Shown here: positions 8,813-17,935 of the stretch, one piece after another | How positions within the stretch are numbered: position 1 is the stretch's first letter | How the letters are laid out: every line of letters starts with the position of its first letter | Source of the DNA: Acidobacteriota bacterium | GTDB taxonomy: Bacteria; Actinomycetota; Actinomycetes; Actinomycetales; Microbacteriaceae | Direction: 5' to 3' | Length of the DNA: 64,000 bases | Assembly: GCA_019351995.1 (NCBI GenBank) | Contig: JABBOD010000012.1 | Span: 1 to 64,000 of the forward strand | The notes under the pieces: model-generated | What the model was told of the DNA's origin: nothing | Databases searched by the model: none | Seen by the model: the letters and a program-made list of their open reading frames with translations, nothing else | Program-made: the position numbers and the translations under genes

Positions 8813-9729
8813 AGAGGCACCACAGAGGAATCATCGCGGGAGTCGCCGTCGCCGCAGCAGCGGCGTTGGCCCTCACCGGATGCGCGAGCTCCACCTCGCT
8901 CAGCGGTGGCAGCGTGAGCAAGACCGCGGTTGTCGTCGGTTCGGCGAACTTCCCCGAGAACGTGACGCTCGCGTACGTCTACGGCGAGGCGCTGGCCGCC
9001 AACGGCGTGGCGGTGACCTACAAGGTCAACATCGGGGCCCGTGCGGCCTACATCCCCGCGCTCGAGAAGGGCGAGATCGATGTCATCCCGGAGTACGCGG
9101 GCAGCATCCTGTCGTACCTGGACAAGACGGCGAACGCCAAGTCCGGTGCCGACGTGAAGACGGCGCTGGACGCGGCGCTGCCGAAGGGGCTCACGGCCTT
9201 GGACTTCTCCCCGGCGGCGGACTCCGACTCCCTCAACGTCACCCCGGCGTTCGCGAAGGCCAACAACCTGACGTCGATCGCTGATTTGGCGAACGTCTCG
9301 GGAACGGTGACCGTCGCGGCCAACCCCGAGTTCCAAACCCGCCCAGATGGTCTTCCGGGCCTTCAGAGCATCTACGGTCTGAAGAACCTGACCTTCCAGG
9401 CGATCAACGATGGTGGAGGCCCTGCGACGCTGAAGGCGCTGTTGGACAACACGGTGCAGGTTGCCGACATCTACTCGACGACGCCGTCCATTCTCGACAA
9501 CAAGCTGGTCACGCTGACCGACCCCAAGAACCTGTTCGCGTCGCAGCAGGTGGTGCCGATCGTCTCGTCGAGCAAGGCGAGCGCGATCAGCGCCGTGTTG
9601 AACAAGATCTCGGCGAAGCTCACCACGAAGGATCTGCTGCAGTTCAACTCGCGCACCGGGGGCAGCGAGAAGGCCGATCCGAAGACGGTCGCATCCGACT
9701 GGTTGAAGGCGAACGGCTTCACCAAGTAG
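8809..9729 (+). CDS. OpuC/ProX-type substrate-binding lipoprotein
   Basis: 306 aa. The lipoprotein signal peptide has lipobox LTGC with the lipidated Cys at residue 25. The mature protein starts the osmoprotectant-binding (OpuAC/QAT) domain: VVVGSANFPENVTLAYVY, then GEIDVIPEYAGSILSYL and the hinge-like QVADIYSTTPSI. It binds quaternary amines such as glycine betaine or choline outside the membrane. It is last in the operon, so the order is ATPase-permease-permease-binding protein. A hairpin terminator follows. Confidence 0.92.
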   Translation: MKRHHRGIIAGVAVAAAAALALTGCASSTSLSGGSVSKTAVVVGSANFPENVTLAYVYGEALAANGVAVTYKVNIGARAAYIPALEKGEIDVIPEYAGSILSYLDKTANAKSGADVKTALDAALPKGLTALDFSPAADSDSLNVTPAFAKANNLTSIADLANVSGTVTVAANPEFQTRPDGLPGLQSIYGLKNLTFQAINDGGGPATLKALLDNTVQVADIYSTTPSILDNKLVTLTDPKNLFASQQVVPIVSSSKASAISAVLNKISAKLTTKDLLQFNSRTGGSEKADPKTVASDWLKANGFTK

Positions 9730-9742
9730 GACCCAGCAGGCG

Positions 9743-9772
9743 AAGGGGTGGATGCTGCGGCATCCGCCCCTT
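9743..9772. terminator. Bidirectional hairpin between the osmoprotectant operon and pabC
   Basis: Arms 9743-9755 and 9760-9772 pair over 13 bp (one G-T wobble) around a TGCG loop. It lies between two converging genes. No T-run, so it may work as a GC-rich actinobacterial terminator. Confidence 0.65.
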
Positions 9773-9791
9773 GTCGCTGGCCGTGCGCGGA

Positions 9792-10685
9792 TCACGCCGG
9801 ATCGATGCGGCGGTCGCTGGCGCGGGTGGCGTGCTCGGCCGCGTCCGGCGGCTCGGGAAGCGGCTTGCGGAGGGAGTCCAGTCGCGCTCGCCAGCTGTCC
9901 AGGCGTCCCGGCAGCTCCGCCGTGGTGGGGCCATCGACCCAGCGCGTGACGATCCGGATGCCGTGCAGCGCATTGAGTGCCCAGATCTCGAGACCTTCGA
10001 GCTGGCCGGGCAGCACCGCGTCATGGAGGACATCGACGCCGGTGGCGGTCGCCAATGCCAGCACGCTCCGCATCGTCACCGAGTCGATGCGCGGCACGTC
10101 GATGGAGGGGACACACAACGCGTCCCCGCTCCACCAGGCGAGACAGCTCGTCGAGCCCTCGGCCACCCAGCCGGCAGAGCTGAGGATGACGGCCTCGTCG
10201 GCATCCCGTTGCTGCGCCTCGGTGCGCAGGCGAGTCATGGCTTCGAGGTCTGGGCCTTTCACCCACGGTTCGGTGCGCGGGTCCGCGCCGTGATGCGTGG
10301 CCAGCACGACCCCGCGGTGCCGTTGCGGAGCCTCGCGCAGGCGGAACAGCAGTTCGGCCGCCTGACGGTGCACCCGCAACTCGACCCGCGGGAACCAGGC
10401 GCCGTCGCGGGGGATGCGCGCGATGGCGGCGTCCCAGAAGTCTTCGACCGCGAGCGCGTCGACCTCGGCGACCAGTCCGCGGCGCTCTGCCAGTTCGGCG
10501 GCCGCATCCAGAAAACGGGTGCGGTGGAGGCCGAGCGCGAGTGCACGACCGTCGCTCACCAGCCACGAGTCGACGGCGAGGATGGTCGCCGGGGCGGTGG
10601 TCGGGGCGAGGTCGCCATCGTCGCGAACGTGGAGCCGCCCGCCCGCCGCACCGGCGTGCCAGCGGAAGGTCGTCACCGCACTCAT
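9792..10685 (-). CDS. pabC: Class IV aminotransferase, probable 4-amino-4-deoxychorismate lyase
   Basis: 297 aa, PLP fold type IV. The catalytic lysine is in WVKGPDLEAM (K143). The AVILSSAGWVAEGSTSCL segment matches the conserved E-x-S/T-x-N-like phosphate cup, and IWALNALHGI is the typical C-terminal motif. Divergence from pabB (11-bp gap) supports a role in p-aminobenzoate synthesis for folate. A general branched-chain-type transaminase is the alternative. It probably has a leaderless mRNA (TAGCCT six bases before the ATG). Confidence 0.8.
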   Translation of the reverse strand: MSAVTTFRWHAGAAGGRLHVRDDGDLAPTTAPATILAVDSWLVSDGRALALGLHRTRFLDAAAELAERRGLVAEVDALAVEDFWDAAIARIPRDGAWFPRVELRVHRQAAELLFRLREAPQRHRGVVLATHHGADPRTEPWVKGPDLEAMTRLRTEAQQRDADEAVILSSAGWVAEGSTSCLAWWSGDALCVPSIDVPRIDSVTMRSVLALATATGVDVLHDAVLPGQLEGLEIWALNALHGIRIVTRWVDGPTTAELPGRLDSWRARLDSLRKPLPEPPDAAEHATRASDRRIDPA

Positions 10686-10697
10686 ACGCTAAGGCTA
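10685..10697. promoter_or_regulatory. Symmetric divergent leaderless promoter between pabC and pabB
   Basis: TACGCT (10685-10690) lies six bases before pabB ATG 10697. On the other strand TAGCCT (10692-10697) lies six bases before pabC ATG 10685. Each hexamer overlaps the other gene's start codon, and the intergenic gap is only 11 bp. Neither gene has a usable Shine-Dalgarno. Confidence 0.6.
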
Positions 10698-11986
10698 TGC
10701 ATCCGAGGCTGCTGAGGTCTTCCCTCGGCGAAGGGTTCGAGCCGGCCGCCGTCTTCGCCGCCCTGTTCGACGGCCGCGACAACGTGTTCTGGCTCGACAG
10801 CGGCGACCAGGGGCTGAGCTATCTCGGCGCGGGCGTTCCGCTCGAACTCGACGCCGACACGGTTTGGGATGCGTTGCGTGCGGTTCCGGGCGGACCGCAG
10901 CTGGGCGCTGTTGGCTGGCTCGGCTACGAACTTCGGGCGCACACGACCGGGGCTCGCGTCAGCAGGAGGTCTCGGTATCCGGATGTCGCCTTCCTGCGTG
11001 TCGACCGTGTGATCGCCATCGACGGCGCAACAGGGTCGGCGGAGGCGATCGCGCTCGGCACGAGTTGGACGGGCGAGCTCGCCCTATGGCGCTCCGAGGT
11101 GGAGCGACTCGCCGGCGTTCGCGTGGCCAGACCATCCGATGCGGATCTCGGCGGGGTCGCTCGCCGGGCGGTGTGGCACGAAACCGACGAGCAGTACCTG
11201 GACAACGTGGTGGCGTGTCAGTCCGCGATCCGTGACGGCGAGGCCTACCAACTCTGTCTGACGACGGAAGCGGAGTTGGCGGGGGAGTTCGATCCCGGTG
11301 CCGTCTATCGGCGGCTGCGAGCGTCCAGTCCGACTCATCACGGCGCCCTGATCCGGATCGGCGGTGTGAGCCTGCTCAGCGCGTCGCCCGAACGATTCCT
11401 CGAGATCGACACGAACGGGCTCATCACCACGCGCCCGATGAAAGGAACACGCCCCCGCGGGCTGACGGCCGAGCTCGACGCGGCCAGCGCCGCCGAGCTG
11501 CGCGCCAGTGACAAGGAACGCGCCGAGAACCTGATGATCGTCGACCTGATGCGCAACGACCTCGCCCGCGTGTGCGAGCTCGGCTCCGTCGGCGTCACCG
11601 AGCTGCTGGAAGTCGAAAGCTACGCGCACGTGCACCAGTTGGTGAGTACCGTCACCGGAGAACTCGAGTCTGGACGCTCGCCGGTGGATGCCATCGCCGC
11701 GTGCTTCCCCGGCGGGTCGATGACCGGGGCGCCCAAACGTCGGGCGACCGAGGTGCTCGATGCCCTCGAGCGTCGTGCACGCGGCCTCTACGCCGGAGCA
11801 TTCGGCTATGTGAGCTTCACCGGTCGCGTGGACCTGGCCATGACCATCCGAAGCATCGTTCTGGATGCCGAAGGCGCGACCGTCGGGACCGGGGGCGGCA
11901 TCACCTGGCAGTCGGTCCCGGACGACGAGCTCGCCGAGTCGAAGCTCAAGGCGGCGGCGCTCCTGGCGGCTCTGGGCGCGGCCTGA
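10697..11986 (+). CDS. pabB: Aminodeoxychorismate synthase component I (chorismate-binding)
   Basis: 429 aa. The chorismate-binding enzyme domain occupies the C-terminal two thirds: GEAYQLCLTTEAEL, TTRPMKGTRPRG, ERAENLMIVDLMRNDL and PGGSMTGAPKRRATE are all hallmarks. The ligand-binding and Mg2+-binding residues look intact. It makes aminodeoxychorismate from chorismate with a glutaminase (PabA) that is not in this window. Assignment to PabB rather than TrpE rests on the adjacent pabC-like gene and the short N-terminal domain. ATG 10697 is used; the open frame upstream runs into pabC. Confidence 0.85.
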   Translation: MHPRLLRSSLGEGFEPAAVFAALFDGRDNVFWLDSGDQGLSYLGAGVPLELDADTVWDALRAVPGGPQLGAVGWLGYELRAHTTGARVSRRSRYPDVAFLRVDRVIAIDGATGSAEAIALGTSWTGELALWRSEVERLAGVRVARPSDADLGGVARRAVWHETDEQYLDNVVACQSAIRDGEAYQLCLTTEAELAGEFDPGAVYRRLRASSPTHHGALIRIGGVSLLSASPERFLEIDTNGLITTRPMKGTRPRGLTAELDAASAAELRASDKERAENLMIVDLMRNDLARVCELGSVGVTELLEVESYAHVHQLVSTVTGELESGRSPVDAIAACFPGGSMTGAPKRRATEVLDALERRARGLYAGAFGYVSFTGRVDLAMTIRSIVLDAEGATVGTGGGITWQSVPDDELAESKLKAAALLAALGAA

Positions 11987-12021
11987 CCATCCGGAACACC
12001 TCCGGCCCGACGACGGTTGGG

Positions 12022-12027
12022 TACTGT
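12022..12027 (+). promoter_or_regulatory. -10 element of the leuS transcript
   Basis: TACTGT ends five bases before an ATG (12033) that opens a 23-codon frame running into the leuS start. It could equally serve leuS with a 65-nt leader. Confidence 0.4.
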
Positions 12028-12032
12028 GGATC

Positions 12033-12104
12033 ATGGCTTGCCGTGCCTGTTCACTCGGCCGCAGCGGCATCCGACACCCCATGCAGCGAATTGAGAGCTT
12101 GTGA
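12033..12104 (+). CDS. Putative 23-aa upstream ORF of leuS
   Basis: ATG 12033 ([12 protein letters not shown]...) reads for 23 codons to TGA 12102-12104, overlapping the leuS GTG by 4 nt (GTGA). It sits in leaderless position behind TACTGT. leuS itself has only a weak GAGAG three bases before its GTG, so translation through this small frame could re-initiate at leuS. The peptide has two Leu and two Cys and no run of Leu codons, so classical attenuation is not suggested. It may be coincidental. Confidence 0.35.
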   Translation: MACRACSLGRSGIRHPMQRIESL

Positions 12105-14686
12105 CCTTGCAGGACAGCACCCGACCCGACGCCATCGATGACTCCGCCATCGATGAGGACTCGGTCTACGACATCGACCGTATTCAGCAGAAGTGGCTGG
12201 CGCGGTGGGAGGCCGAGAAGCCCTTCGAAGTCGACGCGGCGGGGTCCACGAAGCCCCGCAAGTACATCCTCGACATGTTCCCGTACCCCTCGGGCGATCT
12301 GCACATGGGGCACGCCGAGGCCTTCGCCTACGGGGACATCGTGGCGCGCTACTGGCGGCAGCAGGGCTTCAACGTGCTGCACCCGATCGGCTGGGACTCG
12401 TTCGGCCTGCCCGCCGAGAACGCGGCGATCAAGCGCGGTACCGACCCGCGTGAGTGGACGTATGCGAACATCGCACAGCAGAAGAGCAGCTTCAAGCTCT
12501 ACGGAAACAGCTTTGACTGGAGCCGTGAGCTGCACACCAGCGACCCCGAGTATTACCACTGGAACCAGTGGCTGTTCCTCAAGCTGTATGAAAAGGGTCT
12601 CGCCTACCGCAAGGACAGCTGGGTCAACTGGGACCCGGTGGATCAGACCGTCCTCGCCAACGAACAGGTGCTGCCCGATGGGACGAGCGAACGCAGCGGC
12701 GCCGTCGTCATCAAGAAGAAGCTGACGCAGTGGTATTTCAAAATCACCGACTACGCCGACCGGTTGCTGGATGACCTGAACCAGTTGGAGGGCTCATGGC
12801 CGTCCAAGGTGCTGGCGATGCAGCGCAACTGGATCGGGCGCTCGATCGGCGCCGAAGTGGACTTCGTGATCGAGGGCCACCCCGACAAGGTGACCGTCTT
12901 CACGACCAGGCCGGACACGCTCTTCGGGGCGACCTTCATGGTCGTCGCGCCGGATTCCGATCTCGCCGCGGAGTTGGCGGCCGGCTCCACCCCCGAGGTG
13001 CAGTCCGCGTTTGCCGGGTACCTCGAGCAGGTGCAGAAATCGACGGAGGTCGAGCGCCAGGATGCGGGTCGGATCAAAACCGGCATCCCGCTGGAGCGCT
13101 GGGCGATCAACCCCGTCAACGGCGAGCGGATGCCGGTCTGGACGGCCGACTATGTGCTCGCCGACTACGGTCACGGAGCGGTGATGGCCGTGCCGGCCCA
13201 TGATCAGCGCGACCTCGACTTCGCGCTGAAGTTCGGGCTGCCGGTGAAGGTCGTCGTCGATACCAACGCGCCCGTGACGGGGGCGATCCCGGTGATCACG
13301 CCCGAAATGCTGGAGGTGGCGGACGTGCCGGTCCCCAGTCCCGTCGAAACGGGTGTCGCGCTCAGCGGGCCGGGCCGGATGATCAACTCGGGTCCGCTCG
13401 ACGGGCTCAGCAAGGCGAACGCCATCACCCGGGTCATCGAACTCCTGGAGGCCGCGGGCACCGGTCGCGCCGCGAAGACCTATCGACTCCGCGACTGGCT
13501 GATCTCCCGTCAGCGCTACTGGGGAACGCCGATCCCGATCCTCCACGGCGAGGACGGCTCCTTGCATCCGGTCCCGGAGAGCGAACTGCCGGTGCGCCTG
13601 CCCGACTCCGCCGGCCTGGACCTGAAGCCCAAGGGGCAGAGCCCGCTGGGGGCGGCATCCGACTGGGTGAACACCACGCTGCCCGACGGACGCCCTGCAC
13701 GACGGGACGCGGACACGATGGACACCTTCGTCGACAGCTCGTGGTACTTCCTGCGCTTCCTGGCGCCGCGCGACGACACCCGCGCCTTCGACCCGAAGGA
13801 CGCCGACATGTGGGCGCCGGTCGACCAGTACGTCGGCGGAGTGGAGCACGCGATCCTGCACCTGCTCTACGCGCGTTTCATCACGAAGGTTCTCTTCGAT
13901 CTGGGGTATCTGAACTTCACCGAGCCGTTCAGCGCGGTGCTCAACCAGGGCATGGTGCTGATGGATGGCTCCAAGATGTCCAAGTCCAAGGGCAACCTGG
14001 TCGAGTTCGCCTCGGAGCTGGCGGCGCACGGTGCCGACGCGCTGCGTCTCACGATGGCGTTCGCGGGGCCGCCGGAGGACGACATCGACTGGGCGGATGT
14101 CTCGCCGACCGGTTCTGCGAAGTTTCTCGCTCGCGCCTGGCGCATCTCGGGCGAGGTGACCTCCCCTCCCGAGGTCGAGTGGAAGGGCGGGAACGCAGCT
14201 CTCCGTCGTCAGACTCACCGGCTGCTGTCTGACGCGCCCGGCCTCCTCGAAGCCTTCAAATTCAACGTGGTTGTCGCGCGCTTGATGGAGCTCGTGAACA
14301 CGATCCGCAAGACCATCGACTCCGGTCCTGGCGCCGGCGATCCTGCCGTGCGTGAGGCGATCGAAGCGGTCGCCGTGCTGCTGAGCCTGTTCGCGCCGTA
14401 CACGGCCGAGGACATGTGGGAGCGGCTCGGTTATCCGGAGAGCGTCGCATTCGCCGGACTGCGAAAGCCCGACCCGACGCTCCTCGTTGAGGAGTCGATC
14501 ACGGCGATCGTGCAGGTCGACGGCAAGGTTCGCGACAGGTTCGAGGTGTCTCCGACGATCCACGCAGAGGAGTTGGAGACGATGGCCCGGTCATCGGCCG
14601 CGGTCGTGCGATCGGTCGGCGATCGCGAGATCGTCAACGTCATCGTGCGGGCGCCCCGGCTCGTCAACATCGCGACGCGGGGCTGA
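12101..14686 (+). CDS. leuS: Leucyl-tRNA synthetase
   Basis: 861 aa, class Ia synthetase. The HIGH motif is HMGH (residues 68-71) after [10 protein letters not shown]. The CP1 editing domain follows, with [17 protein letters not shown] and [29 protein letters not shown] comes next, and KMSKS is near residue 625 ([10 protein letters not shown]). The C-terminal anticodon and tRNA-binding domains are complete. It charges tRNA-Leu with leucine. GTG start; the extra 20 acidic N-terminal residues before [10 protein letters not shown] are the least certain part. Confidence 0.97.
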   Translation: MTLQDSTRPDAIDDSAIDEDSVYDIDRIQQKWLARWEAEKPFEVDAAGSTKPRKYILDMFPYPSGDLHMGHAEAFAYGDIVARYWRQQGFNVLHPIGWDSFGLPAENAAIKRGTDPREWTYANIAQQKSSFKLYGNSFDWSRELHTSDPEYYHWNQWLFLKLYEKGLAYRKDSWVNWDPVDQTVLANEQVLPDGTSERSGAVVIKKKLTQWYFKITDYADRLLDDLNQLEGSWPSKVLAMQRNWIGRSIGAEVDFVIEGHPDKVTVFTTRPDTLFGATFMVVAPDSDLAAELAAGSTPEVQSAFAGYLEQVQKSTEVERQDAGRIKTGIPLERWAINPVNGERMPVWTADYVLADYGHGAVMAVPAHDQRDLDFALKFGLPVKVVVDTNAPVTGAIPVITPEMLEVADVPVPSPVETGVALSGPGRMINSGPLDGLSKANAITRVIELLEAAGTGRAAKTYRLRDWLISRQRYWGTPIPILHGEDGSLHPVPESELPVRLPDSAGLDLKPKGQSPLGAASDWVNTTLPDGRPARRDADTMDTFVDSSWYFLRFLAPRDDTRAFDPKDADMWAPVDQYVGGVEHAILHLLYARFITKVLFDLGYLNFTEPFSAVLNQGMVLMDGSKMSKSKGNLVEFASELAAHGADALRLTMAFAGPPEDDIDWADVSPTGSAKFLARAWRISGEVTSPPEVEWKGGNAALRRQTHRLLSDAPGLLEAFKFNVVVARLMELVNTIRKTIDSGPGAGDPAVREAIEAVAVLLSLFAPYTAEDMWERLGYPESVAFAGLRKPDPTLLVEESITAIVQVDGKVRDRFEVSPTIHAEELETMARSSAAVVRSVGDREIVNVIVRAPRLVNIATRG

Positions 14687-14802
14687 GAGGCTGAGCGCCT
14701 TCGCGCCCATGTGATGGCTCGGGTGCTCGTCCTCCCGATGTGAGGGTGCGGTCGCCTATCCACCGGTGCGGCGAACACGGATCGCGCGACGCCATCGACC
14801 CT

Positions 14803-14808
14803 TAGCGT
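14803..14808 (+). promoter_or_regulatory. Leaderless -10 element of comEA
   Basis: TAGCGT ends seven bases before ATG 14816, with no Shine-Dalgarno. Confidence 0.5.
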
Positions 14809-14815
14809 CATCCCC

Positions 14816-15451
14816 ATGAGTGCGGTCCCGACCCCCTCCGAGCGACGCGCCCGCGTTCGCGTCGGGCTCGGGGCCGCACTCGTGCTCGTGGTGTTGGGTC
14901 TCGCCGTCGCGGTGTTCGTCACCGCGGTCACCCCGCACGGCGCATCGTCCATCGTCGCACCGCCGTCGCCGTCGCCGTCGCCGCCCGCGGCGGCCACCGG
15001 ATCGGCGGTCAGGTCCGGTTCGCCGGGCGCGGTGATCTACGTCCACATTCTCGGCCAGGTCAGCCGACCGGGCTTGTATCCGCTCCACGATGGCGACCGG
15101 GCGGTCGATGTCGTCGCTGCCGCGGGTGGGCTCACCGCCACCGCCGATGCCGCGTCCCTCAACCTCGCGCGATTCCTCAGCGACGGGGAACAGATCGTCG
15201 TCCCCGCCGTCGGGGAGCTCCCGACGGCGACATCCGCCCGAAGCGGCACGGCGATTCCCGGCAAGGTGAACATCAACACCGCTGACGAGTCGACCCTGCA
15301 AACCCTGCCGCGGGTCGGCCCGGCCATGGCGGCCCGCATCCTGGCCTGGCGGGCGGCCAACGGGCGGTTCACCGCGATCGAAGACCTGATGAGCGTGTCG
15401 GGCATCGGCGAAAAGACCTTCGAGGGGCTGAAAGACCTCGTGACGACGTGA
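14816..15451 (+). CDS. comEA: ComEA-type DNA-binding competence protein
   Basis: 211 aa. A short cytoplasmic N-terminus is followed by one membrane anchor (about residues 17-38) and a Pro/Ser linker. Next come an SLBB domain (VIYVHILGQVSRPGLYPL, residues 73-90) and a C-terminal double helix-hairpin-helix (NINTADESTLQTLPRVGP, then LMSVSGIGEKTF). In transformable bacteria ComEA binds incoming DNA outside the membrane and hands it to ComEC. It overlaps comEC by 4 nt (GTGA). Confidence 0.92.
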   Translation: MSAVPTPSERRARVRVGLGAALVLVVLGLAVAVFVTAVTPHGASSIVAPPSPSPSPPAAATGSAVRSGSPGAVIYVHILGQVSRPGLYPLHDGDRAVDVVAAAGGLTATADAASLNLARFLSDGEQIVVPAVGELPTATSARSGTAIPGKVNINTADESTLQTLPRVGPAMAARILAWRAANGRFTAIEDLMSVSGIGEKTFEGLKDLVTT

Positions 15452-17910
15452 GTGCGCGTCTGGCCGCTCGTGCCGTGGCGTCCCGGCCCGTCGTGGCGGA
15501 TCTGCGATTGCTTCCGCCTGTCGTTGCGGCCTGGCTGGGTGCGGGCATCTCGGTGGCGGCAGCGGAGTCCCGGTGGGTGGTCGCGGCGGCGGGATGCTTC
15601 TGGGCGCTCTCCGGGCTGACCGCACTGAGTGTCCTGGCCCGGCCACGGCGTCGTGGGTGGCAGGGGTTGGCGGTCGTGACTCTCGCGGCAGCCGCGGTGG
15701 CTGTCACCGCGGTTGTCAGCCACGGGGGATCGCGCACACCCCCGGTCCTCACCGAGGCCGCTCAGGCCGGACGGATGGTGGAACTCACCGTCGCGGTCAC
15801 CGGCAGGTCGGTGGAGGGCCGCGTCCCGGCGACGGCGATCTCCGCGCGGGTGGCGGACACGGTGACCGAGATCTCCACGCCGGTGCTGCTCTTCGGCGAC
15901 CGAGCCGACGACACGATCCGGGATGCCCGCATCGGCGGACTCCTGCGCATCACCGGGACGCTCGCCGCCACCGAGCCGGGGGAGGACACCGCCTACCTCG
16001 TCTACCTGCGCGGGGAGGCCGCTCGCGCCGGTGCGCCACCTCCGCTGCTCGCCGCGGCCGACACCGTGCGTCGCGACTTCCGGACCGCGGCCGCCGGGCT
16101 GCCGGGCGGCGGCGGTGAGCTCCTCCCCGGACTCGCGATCGGCGACACCAGCTCGGTCAGCGCCCCGCTTGACGCCGCCATGAAGACGGCGTCGCTCAGT
16201 CATCTGACCGCCGTCTCGGGGGCGAACTGCGCGATCGTGGTCGGGCTGGCACTCGCGATCGGCGGCGCTCTGGGTCTCTCCCGCACCCTCCGGATCGTGG
16301 TGGCCGCGGCTGTGCTCGCCGCGTTCGTGGTGCTCGTGACGCCCGAGCCGAGCGTGATCCGTGCGGCGGTGATGGCTGCCGTTGCTCTGGTCGCCCTCGC
16401 TGCTGGTCGTCCTGCGCGCGGCCTGCCGTTGCTGTGCGTCGCGGTCATCATCCTTCTCGTCGTCGATCCGTGGCTGTCGCGAAGCTATGGCTTCGCGCTC
16501 TCCGTGCTGGCGACGGCTGGATTGCTGCTGCTGGCGCGTCCGCTGGCGGAGGTCATTGCTCGTGTGGTGCCGCGGGGCCTCGCCCTCGTCATCGCGGTTC
16601 CCCTCGCCGCGCAACTGAGCTGTCAGCCGGTGCTCCTGCTGCTGAACCCGTCCCTTCCGCTGTACGGGGTGGCCGCCAACCTGCTTGCCGAACCGGCGGC
16701 GGCGCCGGTGACCGTGCTCGGGCTCATCGCCTGCGTCTTCGCCCCGGTGTCCCCGCCGCTGGCGTCGGTGATCGCGTGGATCGCGTGGCTCCCCGCCAGC
16801 TGGATCGCCGCGGTCGCGACCTTCTTTGCGGCCCTGCCGGGCGCGCGATCCCCGTGGCCCGGCGGGATCGTCGGCGTCCTGCTCCTTGTCGCGGTCACGG
16901 TCGCGGGCCTGGTTGCCGTCCTCGGCGGCGTGCGTCCGTCAGTGCGCCGAGGCGCCACGGCGGTGCTCATCGTCTCCTTCGTCGGCTATCTCGCAAGCCT
17001 GGCGGGCACCCAGCTCGTGGACAGCGCCACCCGCCCGAGTGACTGGCAGTTCGCCATGTGCGACATCGGGCAAGGCGATGCCACCCTGATCCGCAGTGCT
17101 CGTCGTGTCGCGCTGGACGACACCGGGCCGGATCCGAAACGCTTGCAGCACTGCCTCGACGAACTCGGTATCACCCACATTGACCTGCTCGTGCTGACGC
17201 ACTACGACCTTGACCACGTCGGCGGGGTCTCCGCGGTCTACGGCAAAGTGGATCGGGTGCTCGTCGGGCCCTCGAGCGACCCCGCGGATGCTCGCATCGC
17301 CGCCGAGCTGCGGGCCAACGGTGCCCGGGTGGACCAGGTGAGTCGCGGTGAGACGGGCACGCTCGGCGAACTGCGCTGGGACGTGCTGTGGCCCCCGTTG
17401 CGCGGCGCGGAGCCGGGAAATCCGGCGAGTGTCACGGTCCAGATCTCCGCGGCGGGTGCGTGTGCGGCGGGCTGCCTCAGCGGCATCCTGCTCGGCGATC
17501 TCGGGCAAGAATCACAGGCTCGACTTGTGGGTGCCGGTCAGGTGGGTCCGGTCGACGTGGTGAAGGTCGCACATCACGGCTCCGCTGACCAGTCGAGCCG
17601 GCTCTACGAGACGTTGCACGCGACCGTCGGACTCATCGGGGTGGGGGCCGGCAACGACTACGGCCATCCGACGTCCAAACTGCTCGGCATCCTGGCGGCC
17701 GTCGGCACCCGAGCCGTTCGCACCGACCTGGACGGCCTGACCCTGATCGCCCCGGGTGCGCAGGCAGGAGAGCTGACGGTCTGGACCGAAAAGCCGGAGA
17801 ACCCGCAACTCGACCAGACCGTCTCGGGAACCGGCACGGTGGTCACGTCCGGTCCGTCGCCTCGCGCACCCGGCGGGCTCGCGTCCGGCGGCGTCGCCCC
17901 TGGCGGCTAG
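15448..17910 (+). CDS. comEC: ComEC/Rec2-type DNA uptake channel with metallo-beta-lactamase domain
   Basis: 820 aa. It has an N-terminal domain with several membrane helices, a central Competence domain (SHLTAVSGANCAIVVGLALA near residues 250-270, a highly conserved stretch) and further helices. The C-terminal metallo-beta-lactamase-like domain carries THYDLDHVGG (HxDxDH) and later KVAHHGSADQSS. It transports single-stranded DNA across the membrane. The GTG start is coupled to comEA. Many Microbacteriaceae carry comEA/comEC without known natural competence. Confidence 0.93.
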   Translation: MSARLAARAVASRPVVADLRLLPPVVAAWLGAGISVAAAESRWVVAAAGCFWALSGLTALSVLARPRRRGWQGLAVVTLAAAAVAVTAVVSHGGSRTPPVLTEAAQAGRMVELTVAVTGRSVEGRVPATAISARVADTVTEISTPVLLFGDRADDTIRDARIGGLLRITGTLAATEPGEDTAYLVYLRGEAARAGAPPPLLAAADTVRRDFRTAAAGLPGGGGELLPGLAIGDTSSVSAPLDAAMKTASLSHLTAVSGANCAIVVGLALAIGGALGLSRTLRIVVAAAVLAAFVVLVTPEPSVIRAAVMAAVALVALAAGRPARGLPLLCVAVIILLVVDPWLSRSYGFALSVLATAGLLLLARPLAEVIARVVPRGLALVIAVPLAAQLSCQPVLLLLNPSLPLYGVAANLLAEPAAAPVTVLGLIACVFAPVSPPLASVIAWIAWLPASWIAAVATFFAALPGARSPWPGGIVGVLLLVAVTVAGLVAVLGGVRPSVRRGATAVLIVSFVGYLASLAGTQLVDSATRPSDWQFAMCDIGQGDATLIRSARRVALDDTGPDPKRLQHCLDELGITHIDLLVLTHYDLDHVGGVSAVYGKVDRVLVGPSSDPADARIAAELRANGARVDQVSRGETGTLGELRWDVLWPPLRGAEPGNPASVTVQISAAGACAAGCLSGILLGDLGQESQARLVGAGQVGPVDVVKVAHHGSADQSSRLYETLHATVGLIGVGAGNDYGHPTSKLLGILAAVGTRAVRTDLDGLTLIAPGAQAGELTVWTEKPENPQLDQTVSGTGTVVTSGPSPRAPGGLASGGVAPGG

Positions 17911-17913
17911 GCT
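17908..17913 (+). promoter_or_regulatory. -10 element upstream of holA
   Basis: TAGGCT overlaps the comEC stop codon (TAG 17908-17910) and precedes a 16-nt leader with a good Shine-Dalgarno. The same hexamer recurs before glyS, tRNA-Asn and the solute-binding protein at 57236. Confidence 0.4.
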
Positions 17914-17935
17914 CGCAGCGACGAAAGGACAGCGG

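Noticed and set aside
9792-11986. pabC/pabB pair as part of an antibiotic gene cluster
   Set aside because: No pabA fusion, no other biosynthetic genes and housekeeping neighbours on both sides; folate synthesis is the simpler explanation.
11987-12100. T-box or riboswitch before leuS
   Set aside because: The gap is only 114 bases with no T-box sequence, specifier stem or terminator hairpin; only the small upstream ORF is visible.
14816-17910. comEA/comEC as evidence of natural competence
   Set aside because: These two genes are widespread in non-competent actinobacteria, and no pilus genes are in the window; only the gene families are claimed.
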